This document shows positions 26,769-34,906 of a stretch of 64,000 nucleotides of DNA, one piece after another. How positions within the stretch are numbered: the stretch's first letter is position 1; each line of letters begins with the position of its first letter. The stretch comes from Acidobacteriota bacterium (GTDB lineage Bacteria > Acidobacteriota > Terriglobia > Acidiferrales > UBA7541). The DNA lies in contig JABCYZ010000005.1 in assembly GCA_013289955.1 (NCBI GenBank), positions 1-64,000 of the forward strand. The letters run 5' to 3'. The notes under the pieces are model-generated. The model did not search any database, was not told the DNA's origin, and worked only from the letters and a program-made list of their open reading frames with translations. The translations under genes were made by a program, and so were the position numbers.

Positions 26769-28234
26769 CCATGCCAACAAGCCCGGATAACTCCACCGAC
26801 TCCCGGGGACCGTCCCCGGTTGACGACGCACCTTCTGCCTCGAGCAAACGCCTTTTGCCATGGCTGGTGGCGGTGGCGTTCTTCATGGAGTCGCTGGACA
26901 CGACGATTCTGAACACGGCGGTGCCAGCCATTTCGGAAGCGCTGAAGGTGGCGCCGCTCAGCATGAAGTCCGTGCTGGCGAGTTACACGCTGAGCCTGGC
27001 GGTTTTCATTCCGATCAGCGGGTGGATGGCGGACCGGTTTGGAACGCGGCGGGTGTTTGCATCGGCGATCGGTCTGTTCACGCTGGGGTCTTTTCTCTGC
27101 GGCATTTCGAGTGACATCCACTTGCTTGTGGCGTGCCGCGTCCTGCAGGGCTGCGGCGGAGCCATGATGGTGCCGGTAGGGCGGCTCACGCTGGTTCGAA
27201 CGTTTCTGAAGTCCGAACTGATTCGCGCCATGAGCTTCGTGGCTATTCCCGCACTGGTCGGCCCGATGCTGGGACCGATTGCCGGCGGACTGATCGTCGG
27301 CTACTTGCACTGGCGGTTCATTTTTTTCGTGAATATTCCGATAGGCCTGATCGGTTTACTGATGGTCTATCTGCATTTGCCGGACTATCGCGAAAAAACT
27401 CACCCGCTCGATGTGGTCGGGCTCATCCTGTTTGGCTCGGGAATCGCGCTGCTGTCTTACGTGCTAGAGATCTTCGGCGAACACACGCTGAGTACGGCAG
27501 AAATTCTGGGATTACTGGCGGTTTCACTGGCCCTTATCGGCGGCTACCTGCTTCATGCGAGAGAAATCGAATTTCCGTTGCTGCGGCTGAGTCTGTTTCG
27601 TATCCGTACCTTCAGCGCTTCTGTCAGCGGCAGCTTCTTCACTCGTCTTGGGATTGGCGGGGTGCCCTTCCTCCTGCCACTGCTGTATCAGGTTGGGCTC
27701 GGATTCACGCCGATTCAGTCTGGATTGCTGATCATGCCGCAGGCGCTCGCCTCCATGAGCACGAAATTCCTGCTGCCGAAGATTTTGAACCGTCTGGGCT
27801 ACCGCGTTGTGTTGGTTTCGAACACGATAATTCTCGGTCTTCTCCTGCTGCTTTTTGCAACCATCGGCCTCTCCACACCGGTTTGGGTCATCGTACTGCA
27901 GGCCTTTTGCTACGGGGCGTTCACTTCGCTCCAGTACACGAGCATGAACACACTCGTCTATGCCGATGTCACCGACGAAGAAACGAGCAGCGCGAGCTCG
28001 ATTGCCAGCACGATGCAGCAGATGTCTATTAGTTTTGGCGTAGCAGTGGCGGGACTGGCCACTGCGTTTTTTGTTCCCCGTGTTCATTCGAATCCGGCGG
28101 AAATGATTCACGGCGTGCACCGGGCGCTTCTCGTCCTTGGCGGGTTCACGATCTTGTCCACCGTCATTTTTCACAATTTGAAAAGCGGCGACGGGCAAAA
28201 CGTAAGCCAACAGAAGGTCGTTCACGCCGAGTGA
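26759..28234 (+). CDS. DHA2-family (14-helix) MFS drug/proton antiporter
   Basis: A 491-residue inner-membrane exporter of the EmrB/QacA type. The first helix has FFMESLDTTILNTAVPAISEAL, the family's motif D1. SGWMADRFGTRRVF is motif A between helices 2 and 3, and RVLQGCGGAMMVPVGRL is motif B in helix 4. Such proteins expel hydrophobic compounds using the proton gradient, often with an EmrA-like adaptor, but none is encoded beside it. The first ATG (26759) lies within an inverted repeat; the ATG at 26771 is an alternative start. It is divergent from the OmpA-family gene, with 280 bp between them. Confidence 0.93.
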   Translation: MLYSMPTSPDNSTDSRGPSPVDDAPSASSKRLLPWLVAVAFFMESLDTTILNTAVPAISEALKVAPLSMKSVLASYTLSLAVFIPISGWMADRFGTRRVFASAIGLFTLGSFLCGISSDIHLLVACRVLQGCGGAMMVPVGRLTLVRTFLKSELIRAMSFVAIPALVGPMLGPIAGGLIVGYLHWRFIFFVNIPIGLIGLLMVYLHLPDYREKTHPLDVVGLILFGSGIALLSYVLEIFGEHTLSTAEILGLLAVSLALIGGYLLHAREIEFPLLRLSLFRIRTFSASVSGSFFTRLGIGGVPFLLPLLYQVGLGFTPIQSGLLIMPQALASMSTKFLLPKILNRLGYRVVLVSNTIILGLLLLLFATIGLSTPVWVIVLQAFCYGAFTSLQYTSMNTLVYADVTDEETSSASSIASTMQQMSISFGVAVAGLATAFFVPRVHSNPAEMIHGVHRALLVLGGFTILSTVIFHNLKSGDGQNVSQQKVVHAE

Positions 28235-28433
28235 GCAGCTTTGCCTCCGGGCCCGGGGTTAACCGGGACTTGGAGGCCTGGTTGCCGGGAATGCCCTGCT
28301 CTTGGTCGGGCTAGCAAGGCGTGGTGTGCAGAGTCCTCCGCCAGTACAGCCCCCTGCCGCAAGACCAACCCCCGGAGAAGGGCCCGCCCTGCTTCCCGAA
28401 AACCCCCGGAAGAGACGGAACTTTTCGATTGCT

Positions 28434-28443
28434 TAGACGTCTA
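28434..28443 (+). promoter_or_regulatory. Palindrome upstream of the second padR gene
   Basis: TAGACGTCTA is a perfect 10-bp palindrome 19 bp before the padR start codon at 28463. Its TAGA...TCTA arms match the palindrome overlapping the start of the other padR gene (17541-17551). This fits an autoregulatory PadR operator. No credible small gene lies in the 28235-28462 gap; a GC-rich hairpin at 28243-28277 follows the exporter gene but lacks a U-run. Confidence 0.5.
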
Positions 28444-28462
28444 TGTATTACGAGGTCTGTGT

Positions 28463-28792
28463 ATGGCTAAGCCTGACTCTTTGCAAGGGTCGATGGATCT
28501 GCTTGTTTTGAAGATACTTTCTCGCCGGCCGGGACTGCACGGGTACGCGATTATGTCAGCCATTCAGGACATTTCTGGCGAGGTGCTGCGCGTGGAGGAG
28601 GGTTCGCTTTATCCGGCTTTGCACCGGATGGAGGAGGCGGGGTGGATTCGCGCGGAGTGGATAACCAAGGATACCGGGCGTCGGGCGCGGTTGTATGAGT
28701 TGACGGCCGCAGGAAAGAAGCAGCTGGGGATGGAAGAGTCGCGGTGGCAGGCGGTGACTTTGGCTGTGAATCGCGTTTTGCGGGAGGCCTGA
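28463..28792 (+). CDS. PadR-family repressor paired with a single ADOP permease
   Basis: A 109-residue winged-helix protein beginning MAKPDSLQGSMDLLVLKIL. It follows the acidobacterial PadR subgroup: [37 protein letters not shown] and GRRARLYELTAAGKKQLG. It differs clearly from the PadR at 17185 outside the recognition segment. The ATG at 28463 is chosen because homology begins there; an open frame extends further upstream with no sense. The ADOP gene starts one base after its stop codon, so the two are translationally linked and the regulator most likely controls the permease. Confidence 0.93.
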   Translation: MAKPDSLQGSMDLLVLKILSRRPGLHGYAIMSAIQDISGEVLRVEEGSLYPALHRMEEAGWIRAEWITKDTGRRARLYELTAAGKKQLGMEESRWQAVTLAVNRVLREA

Positions 28793-28793
28793 T

Positions 28794-31448
28794 ATGTCGC
28801 TCTGGTCACGAATCGGGAATGTGTTTCGCGGTGAACGCTTGAATCGCGAGATCGACGAGGAACTTGAGGCGCACCTTCTGGAGGCGCTGGCAGAGGGGCG
28901 CGACCCCGCCGAGGCCCGCAGGGCGTTCGGCTCGATCATGCGGCACCGCGAAGAGAGCCGCGACGCGAGGCTGGTGACGTGGCTCGAATCGTTGCGCTCA
29001 GACGCGGTGTTCGGCCTGCGCCAGCTCAGGAAAACCAAGGTCACTTCTCTTGCGGCGATTCTTTCGCTCGCACTGGCTATCGGAGCCTGCACGTCTGCGT
29101 TTCGATTGATCGACGCGATTCTGCTGCGGCCTCTGCCGGTGGCGAATCCGGACAAGCTTTACGATCTGACGCGCGAGGGGATCGGACCGGAAGGCAAGCC
29201 GCAGACCTTTGATGGCTGGGCTTATCCGGATTTTCAGTTGATGCGCGCCGCCGTCAAGGATCAAGCGGAGCTGTTTGCGGTTTCCTACGCGGAGCCAGTC
29301 GATCTGACCTACAAATCGGACGAAGAGATTGAGAAAGCCTACCTCCAATATGTTTCCGGCTGGATGTTTCCGACGCTCGGATTGCGGCCGGCTCTGGGGC
29401 GGGTGTTTACGGAAAACGATGATCTGAAACCCGGTGGGCATCCCTATGCCGTGCTTTCGAGCGACTACTGGACGCATCGTTTTGGACAGGATCCGAAGGT
29501 GATTGGTCGGACCTTCCGCATGGGCAACGAACTGTACGAAATCGCCGGCGTGGTCGAAGCGCCGTTCACGGGCACCGAGCCGGGGACGATGGTGGACATC
29601 TTTGTGCCCACGATGATGAATCCCGCCGTTACGCGCAAGGATTCGACCTGGCACAGAACTCTGGCGATGGTGAAGCCGGGCGCGGCGATGGAAGCAATCC
29701 GGCAGAAGCTGGAGGCAACTTCCAGAGCGTTTGAAGAGGAGCGCGCCAAAGGTTTCATGGGCATGTCCAAGAAAGAGATTGATAATTTCTTGAATCAGAA
29801 AGTGCTGCTCGAGCCCGCGTCCAACGGAGTTTCTGACATGCAATCCGAAACGCGGCGCCCCTTGGCCGTTCTCGGCGCGCTTGTAGTGCTGGTACTACTG
29901 ATTGCCTCTGCCAACGTCGCCAATCTCCTGACGGCGCAGGCTTCGGCCCGGGCGCGCGAGATGGCTGTGCGCGTTTCGATCGGTGGCGGGCGATGGCGTT
30001 TGATTCAGCTTGTGCTCGTGCAAAGCGCGTGGCTCGCCCTGCTGGCAGCCGCGATAGGAGGGTTGTTCGCCTGGTGGTCGGGGCCCTTCGTCGTGAGCAT
30101 GATCAATCCGCCGGACAACCCGGCGCGCCTGATACTTCCTTCGGACTGGCGGGTTTTGGGCTTTGGCCTGCTGCTCGCACTCGCTGTTACGCTGCTATTT
30201 GGCCTGGCGCCAGCGCTTCGCGCTTCCTCGGTCCATCCTGTTAGCGCATTGAAGGGCGGAGAAGATCCGCATTCGAAGCGGCGTTTGATGCATGCACTGA
30301 TTGCCGTGCAGGTGGCGTTTTGTTTTCTGGTGCTGTTTGTCGCCGGACTTTTCGTGACTACGTTTGAGCGCTTGTCGCATCAGTCCGTGGGCTTTTCGGC
30401 GGACCGGGTTCTGGTCGTTGATACGGTTGCGAAAACTCCACAGCCTGTAGAATTTTGGGAACAGGTCGCGGAGCATGTCGGGAGCGTGCAAGGAGTGGAA
30501 GCGGTCGCCCTGGCGGATTCGCCTCTGCTCGGCGGCAGCGGCTGGAACAATTTTATTTCCGTCAACGGTGCGCCGCCGAACGGAGTGCTGTCCTACATGC
30601 GAGCTGTTTCGCCAGGCTGGCTGGAGGCCATGAAGATCCAACTGATAGATGGAAGAGATTTTCGGCCCGGCGATGCGCATCCCGGGGCAGCGCTCGTAAA
30701 CGAAACCTTCGCGAAAACTTACTTTGACGGTGCGGATCCGGTGGGAAAGGCCTTCGATCTTTCCCTTGACGAGGGCGCGAGCCTGCACTACGAAATCGTC
30801 GGCTACGTGCGCGATGTGCGGTACAGGAATTTGCGCGAGCCCATTTTGCCGCAGCTCTATGTTCCGTTTCACTCCGTTGACGGGAAAGGCGCTTCAGGCA
30901 AAAGAGGAGCGGGAGTTTTGCTGGTGCGCACCTCCCTAGCGAATCCGCGCTCGCTGGCATCGGTATTAAGGCAGGAAGTACCGCGGGCGCGCCCGGAGTT
31001 CCGCGTGAGCCGTGTCCGCACGCAGCTCGAAATCAATCAGTCGCTTACGGTACGCGAGCGGTTGCTCGCGACCCTGGCTTTCTTCTTCGCGATTGTGGCG
31101 CTCCTGCTTGCGGGCGTTGGATTGTATGGCGTGCTGCATTATTCGGTCCTGCAGCGGCGGCGCGAGATCGGGATTCGGATGGCCGTCGGTGCGCAAGCCG
31201 GGATTATCGCGCGATTGGTGACAAAGGAGGTTTTCTCCATGGTGCTTCTGGGTGCCGCGGCCGGCGTGGCACTGGGCATGCTGTCGGTCCGCTATGTGGA
31301 GACGCTCTTCTATCAGGTCCGAGCTACGGACCTCGAAATGCTGGCGCTTCCCTCGCTGGCCATTCTTGTGGGAGCGTTACTGGCCGCCTTGCGGCCGGTA
31401 ACCCAGGCGGTGCGAATCGATCCGGCGTCGATGTTGCGCGCGGAGTAG
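28794..31448 (+). CDS. ADOP-family permease paired with PadR
   Basis: An 884-residue doubled MacB/FtsX-type permease. Its N-terminal helical domain (RLNREIDEELEAHLLEALAE, then EARRAFGSIMRHREESRDAR) matches the ADOP plan but is diverged from the three copies on the minus strand. A membrane helix at ~93-115 is followed by two MacB-like periplasmic domains and two sets of FtsX helices, the last ending AVRIDPASMLRAE. It lies 1 bp behind padR. As with the others, no ATPase gene is linked. It probably represents an older, independent PadR-ADOP unit rather than a recent copy of the minus-strand cluster. Confidence 0.92.
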   Translation: MSLWSRIGNVFRGERLNREIDEELEAHLLEALAEGRDPAEARRAFGSIMRHREESRDARLVTWLESLRSDAVFGLRQLRKTKVTSLAAILSLALAIGACTSAFRLIDAILLRPLPVANPDKLYDLTREGIGPEGKPQTFDGWAYPDFQLMRAAVKDQAELFAVSYAEPVDLTYKSDEEIEKAYLQYVSGWMFPTLGLRPALGRVFTENDDLKPGGHPYAVLSSDYWTHRFGQDPKVIGRTFRMGNELYEIAGVVEAPFTGTEPGTMVDIFVPTMMNPAVTRKDSTWHRTLAMVKPGAAMEAIRQKLEATSRAFEEERAKGFMGMSKKEIDNFLNQKVLLEPASNGVSDMQSETRRPLAVLGALVVLVLLIASANVANLLTAQASARAREMAVRVSIGGGRWRLIQLVLVQSAWLALLAAAIGGLFAWWSGPFVVSMINPPDNPARLILPSDWRVLGFGLLLALAVTLLFGLAPALRASSVHPVSALKGGEDPHSKRRLMHALIAVQVAFCFLVLFVAGLFVTTFERLSHQSVGFSADRVLVVDTVAKTPQPVEFWEQVAEHVGSVQGVEAVALADSPLLGGSGWNNFISVNGAPPNGVLSYMRAVSPGWLEAMKIQLIDGRDFRPGDAHPGAALVNETFAKTYFDGADPVGKAFDLSLDEGASLHYEIVGYVRDVRYRNLREPILPQLYVPFHSVDGKGASGKRGAGVLLVRTSLANPRSLASVLRQEVPRARPEFRVSRVRTQLEINQSLTVRERLLATLAFFFAIVALLLAGVGLYGVLHYSVLQRRREIGIRMAVGAQAGIIARLVTKEVFSMVLLGAAAGVALGMLSVRYVETLFYQVRATDLEMLALPSLAILVGALLAALRPVTQAVRIDPASMLRAE

Positions 31449-31570
31449 GCGCCGGCGGCTTCTAGGATTTTGCGGTTCGCCCTGCCCGGCAGAATGGAGC
31501 AATTTGGAGCAGCGGACGAACCAGATCGGGGCTAAAGTGCCGGTGCGGGCGAGAGAGCGAGGTTCGACGC

Positions 31571-31729
31571 ATGTTGCTGATGTTCATTCTTCCGATAGCG
31601 CTCCTGGTAGCGGTCGTTGGCAGTCTTCCGATCTGGAGACATAGCAAGAAATGGGGCTATTACCCGATTAGCGGGGTGGCACTGATCATCCTCATTGTCC
31701 TGTTTCTCTTCTGGACGGGCCGCTTGTAG
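31571..31729 (+). CDS. DUF3309-family small membrane protein
   Basis: A 52-residue protein starting MLLMFILPIALLVAVVGSLP. It has two hydrophobic helices separated by a short polar turn with WRHSKKWGYYPISG, the hallmark of DUF3309 (W-x-H-S-x-x-W-G-Y). These proteins are widespread in Proteobacteria and Acidobacteriota and have no known role. GAGCGAGG lies 8 nt before the ATG. It sits between the ADOP gene and the merR gene, on the same strand, and is probably transcribed on its own. Confidence 0.85.
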   Translation: MLLMFILPIALLVAVVGSLPIWRHSKKWGYYPISGVALIILIVLFLFWTGRL

Positions 31730-31920
31730 AAAGACACGTGCGTTCCGTTTCCATTCGTGGTTTCTGGCCCCTGACATGGACGGAAACCTGTTTTCACGTT
31801 CTTCCTCGAGAAGGCGGCAGAGCGGGCCAGCGGTAGTGTCTCCGTTTGAAATCGCAGTGATGAATGGCCTGCTTCGCCGAGTCAAAACCAAACTGAAACA
31901 CTGCCGGCCAGCGTAAAAAC

Positions 31921-31952
31921 TTGACCCTATACCCGGGTACAGGGTTCAGAAT
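31921..31952 (+). promoter_or_regulatory. MerR-type promoter and dyad of the merR gene
   Basis: TTGACC (-35, 31921-31926) is followed by a 19-20 bp spacer and CAGAAT (-10, 31947-31952). The long spacer is the hallmark of promoters activated by MerR proteins through DNA unwinding. A near-perfect 22-bp dyad fills it (31924-31945; ACCCTATACCC against GGGTACAGGGT, one mismatch). A similar dyad precedes the next transcription unit at 32447. The -10 ends 6 bp before the ATG, so the merR mRNA may be nearly leaderless. Confidence 0.75.
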
Positions 31953-31958
31953 GGTCGT

Positions 31959-32447
31959 ATGCGAATTGGAGAGCTCTCGGCAAAAGCAGGCGTAAACGTT
32001 CAGACCATCCGGTTTTACGAGCGCGAGAAGCTGCTCAGAAAACCGGTCAGGACGCCGTCCGGGTACCGGTTGTTTTTAGAGGGTGACCTCGAGAGAGTTC
32101 GATTTATTAAAGACTCGCAACAACTGGGCTTTTCCTTAAAAGAGATCAAGGAACTTTTGCAGATTCATGAATCCGCAAAATCGTTTTCCGGCGGGCCACA
32201 GACGAAGTCGAAAGAATGGGAAAAAGCGTTCCGAATTGCCCAGGACCGTCTCGAACTGATTAACCAGAAGATCGAATTCCTGAAAGCTCTGAAGAAGCCG
32301 CTGGCAGCGGTGCTTGAACCGCCGGGAGCGGAGAAAGCGATGATTTGCCCCGCTTCCTTGATGGCGCGTCCTGTGTCGGGCCAGGCCGGAAAGCAATCCC
32401 GGAAGGAAAATAACACCGCTTCTTCTCCTGGCAAACAATCTGCTTGA
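31959..32447 (+). CDS. MerR-family transcriptional regulator
   Basis: A 162-residue protein starting MRIGELSAKAGVNVQTIRFYE, a standard MerR winged helix, with RTPSGYRLFLEGDLERVRFI as the wing. A dimerisation helix follows at ~85-115. The C-terminal tail holds a single cysteine (MICPAS), unlike well-known metal sensors that use several, so the signal may be organic or a metal held across the dimer. It lies directly in front of an efflux operon, and both its own promoter and the promoter of that operon contain the same dyad. It is therefore almost certainly the activator of the downstream genes. The stop codon is inside the next promoter's -35 box. Confidence 0.9.
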   Translation: MRIGELSAKAGVNVQTIRFYEREKLLRKPVRTPSGYRLFLEGDLERVRFIKDSQQLGFSLKEIKELLQIHESAKSFSGGPQTKSKEWEKAFRIAQDRLELINQKIEFLKALKKPLAAVLEPPGAEKAMICPASLMARPVSGQAGKQSRKENNTASSPGKQSA

Positions 32448-32475
32448 CTCTATACCTCGGTACAGACTTCACACT
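32444..32475 (+). promoter_or_regulatory. MerR-type promoter of the efflux operon
   Basis: TTGACT (32444-32449) and CACACT (32470-32475) lie 20 bp apart. The dyad 32447-32468 shares 17 of 22 positions with that at 31924-31945, including CTATACC and GGTACAG. The last three bases of merR (TGA) fall inside the -35 box. Transcription would start near 32482, leaving a ~97-nt leader before 32579. Confidence 0.7.
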
Positions 32476-32578
32476 CCCTGAAGAAGGTGGCTGGGATTTC
32501 CAAGAGGGGAAGCTCGAAGCGCTTCTCGCCTGGATTCTCAGACCGCCCTGACGATTTGACTCGAGGGAGAACACAAAA

Positions 32579-33040
32579 ATGATTCGAAGAATTGTTTGGA
32601 CGTTTCTCGCGTTTGCGTTTGCCGCCGCTGCGGCGAATCCATCCGACTTTTCCGGGACATGGGTTTTCAACGCCGGAAAGAGCAAGAACATCGGAATGAT
32701 GGCCAGCGCGGAATATACATCGACAATAACGCAGACGGCCAAGGTGCTCGCGGTGAGCGATACCACCGTCATCAGCGGTCAAAAGCAAACCCATGAGACG
32801 CGCTACGACTTGACCGGCAGGACGGTTCCGAATGAATCGCCGATGGGAGAGAAGAGCCAGACGAGCAGCAAATGGTCAGGGGCCAAGCTCGTGACCACCT
32901 GGGAGACCGAGGGCGCGGTGGCAGGAACGAAGGTCGTTCGAACCGAGACGCGCTATTTGTCGGACGACGGAAAAACTCTGTATCTCGAATCGGCGCGTGC
33001 CGGCAAAGATCCGATGGTTATCGTGTTCGACAGGAAGTGA
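32579..33040 (+). CDS. Exported lipocalin-like small protein at the head of the efflux operon
   Basis: A 153-residue protein with a signal peptide (MIRRIVWTFLAFAFAAAAAN) and a mature start of DFSGTWVFNAGKSKN, a pattern common to small secreted acidobacterial proteins with a presumed beta-barrel or lipocalin-like fold. The rest is rich in Thr and Ser strands, such as THETRYDLTGR and KVVRTETRYLSDDGK. Its ligand is unknown. GAGGGAG lies before the ATG. It is the first gene after the MerR-type promoter, and its stop overlaps the start of the adaptor gene by one base, so it belongs to the efflux operon and could bind the exported compound. Confidence 0.75.
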   Translation: MIRRIVWTFLAFAFAAAAANPSDFSGTWVFNAGKSKNIGMMASAEYTSTITQTAKVLAVSDTTVISGQKQTHETRYDLTGRTVPNESPMGEKSQTSSKWSGAKLVTTWETEGAVAGTKVVRTETRYLSDDGKTLYLESARAGKDPMVIVFDRK

Positions 33041-34194
33041 TGAGCGTGGGCGAAGCGATTCCATCCGACGGGGCGGCGCGCGGCGGTGACGCTGGCCCCA
33101 GAAGGAAACGGGTCTGGCTCGCTCTCGGGACAAGCGTCGTCATCGCGCTTCTGGGCGGCACGTTGGCCGTTGACTGGATCGAGAGGCAGCCGCGCGTCGA
33201 AGGGAGCATCCGTTCTCTTTCGACAGTTCTCCCTGAGATGCGAGAGATCGATTCCACCGTTACCACGAGCGGAACCGTGCGGTTGCGGACCGGCGCGCAG
33301 GTACGCGTCGGTTCACAAGTGTCGGGGATTGTGCGAAAGCTGAACGTTACGGTCGGCTCTCCTATTCAGAAGGGCGACACCATTGCGGAAATCGATCCGC
33401 GGCCCCTGGAGGCGCGCGTCGAACAGATGCGGACGCAGGCGGTCATGGACGAGGTGGGCGTCGGAAAAGCCCGGAGGGACTTCGGGCGCGGGCAGCAGTT
33501 GTTCCTGGAAGGAGTTCTGCCGGCGCAGCAGAAAGAGGATCTGGAGTGGCAGGTGAAAAGCGCGGAAGCAAAGCTGGATAAATCAAAGAGCGATCTGGCG
33601 GCCGCCGAAATTGATTTGTCGTACGCCGTGATTCGCGCGCCGATTTCGGGAACGGTGGCGTCGGTTTCGACACAGGAAGGGGAAACGGTGGCGGCCTCGT
33701 TCGCGGCGCCGACGTTTGTGACGATTATCGAGGATAACGCGCTGGAATTGGTGGCGATGGTAGATGAAACGGATATCGCGAGCGTGCGGCCCGGCGACGC
33801 GGTGAGATTTTCGGTGGAGGCCTACCCGTCGCGGGAAATGCCGGCAATCGTCCAGCGCATCGATCCGGTTGCGACAATTATTTCGGGCGTCGTGAATTAT
33901 CCGGTGATGGCGGTGATACAGAGGGACGGCTGGCTGCTGAAGCCGGATATGACCGCCAACATCACGATCAAAACGGCCGAGCGCAAGGTGTTTGCCGTTC
34001 CGGATGGCGTGATTCAGCGCGATGGCGAGGAGAGATTCGTGTACTTGCTCCGGGAGGGGAAGCAGGAAAAGCGAACGGTGTCGGTTGGGGCGCGGGACGG
34101 GGGATTTACGGAGATCAAGAAAGGATTGAGCGCGGGCGACAGAATCATCGTCAATCACGCTCGAGATTCAGTGAGAACAGGCGGGAAACCATGA
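33040..34194 (+). CDS. Membrane-fusion (HlyD/MacA-type) efflux adaptor
   Basis: A 384-residue periplasmic adaptor anchored by one helix (~24-44). The lipoyl-like halves are visible: GSQVSGIVRKLNVTVGSPIQ with KGDTIAEIDPRPLEARVEQM, and APISGTVASVSTQEGETV. Between them is a short helical hairpin with QQKEDLEWQVKSAEAKL. A beta-barrel domain follows (ELVAMVDETDIASVRPGDAV), then the membrane-proximal domain ending SAGDRIIVNHARDS. This is the adaptor that joins an inner-membrane MacB-like pump to a TolC-type channel. The start ATG at 33040 shares one base with the previous stop codon, and the end overlaps the ATPase start by 4 bp. Confidence 0.93.
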   Translation: MSVGEAIPSDGAARGGDAGPRRKRVWLALGTSVVIALLGGTLAVDWIERQPRVEGSIRSLSTVLPEMREIDSTVTTSGTVRLRTGAQVRVGSQVSGIVRKLNVTVGSPIQKGDTIAEIDPRPLEARVEQMRTQAVMDEVGVGKARRDFGRGQQLFLEGVLPAQQKEDLEWQVKSAEAKLDKSKSDLAAAEIDLSYAVIRAPISGTVASVSTQEGETVAASFAAPTFVTIIEDNALELVAMVDETDIASVRPGDAVRFSVEAYPSREMPAIVQRIDPVATIISGVVNYPVMAVIQRDGWLLKPDMTANITIKTAERKVFAVPDGVIQRDGEERFVYLLREGKQEKRTVSVGARDGGFTEIKKGLSAGDRIIVNHARDSVRTGGKP

Positions 34195-34880
34195 TTGAGG
34201 TGACAAATCTCGGCAAAACGTACCGGCGGGGAGATGGAACTCCGGTGGCGGCGTTGAAGGCTGTTTCTTTTCAGATCGACAAGGGGGAGTTTGTGACCAT
34301 TCGCGGGCCGTCGGGTTCGGGAAAATCCTCGATGCTGAATATTGTTGGGTGCCTCGACCGGCCGACGTCCGGAACATACCGGTTGAACGGCGAGGAATTG
34401 TCGGGATATTCCGACAAGCAGCTGTCGCATGTTCGCGCCCGGAAAATTGGATTTGTGTTTCAGTCGTTCCATCTGATGCCGCGCACGACGGCCCTGGAAA
34501 ACGTAGAGATCCCCATGGTCTATGGCCCGGGGCGCGTCGATCGAAAAAGAGCGCTGGCAGGACTGGAGCGTGTAGGCCTTGGCGGCCGCGCGCATCACTA
34601 TGGGACGGAGCTCTCCGGAGGCGAGCAGCAGCGCGTCGCCATTGCCCGCGCGCTCATCAACGATCCGCCCCTGATTCTTGCCGATGAGCCCACGGGGAAT
34701 CTGGATTCGGCAGCGGGCGCGGAAGTGATGGCGATACTGCGCCAATTGCACCGGGAAGGACGCACGGTGGTGCTGGTGACGCATGACGATGCGGTAGCGG
34801 CCTATGCGGAGCGCGAGATTTTGTTCCGAGACGGAGTGCTTGCCTCCGACCGGAAAATCGCCGTGCTTCTCGGCGAGTGA
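34191..34880 (+). CDS. MacB/LolD-type ABC transporter ATPase
   Basis: A 229-residue ATP-binding subunit. Motifs are complete: Walker [10 protein letters not shown] (39-47), Q-loop in [13 protein letters not shown], signature [17 protein letters not shown], Walker [13 protein letters not shown] and a final H-loop TLVTHDD-like segment ([15 protein letters not shown]). The length and the LDSAAG segment fit the MacB/LolD class, here as a separate protein instead of fused to the permease. It lies between the adaptor and two permease genes, so it should power both. The start overlaps the adaptor stop by 4 bp (ATGA). Confidence 0.95.
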   Translation: MIEVTNLGKTYRRGDGTPVAALKAVSFQIDKGEFVTIRGPSGSGKSSMLNIVGCLDRPTSGTYRLNGEELSGYSDKQLSHVRARKIGFVFQSFHLMPRTTALENVEIPMVYGPGRVDRKRALAGLERVGLGGRAHHYGTELSGGEQQRVAIARALINDPPLILADEPTGNLDSAAGAEVMAILRQLHREGRTVVLVTHDDAVAAYAEREILFRDGVLASDRKIAVLLGE

Positions 34881-34906
34881 GTCCGGCAGCCCACGGTAAA
34901 CACCAT

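Noticed and set aside
28243..28277. Intrinsic terminator after the DHA2 exporter
   Set aside because: A GC-rich hairpin exists (GCCTCC/GGAGGC with an inner CCCGG/CCGGG) but there is no U-run behind it.
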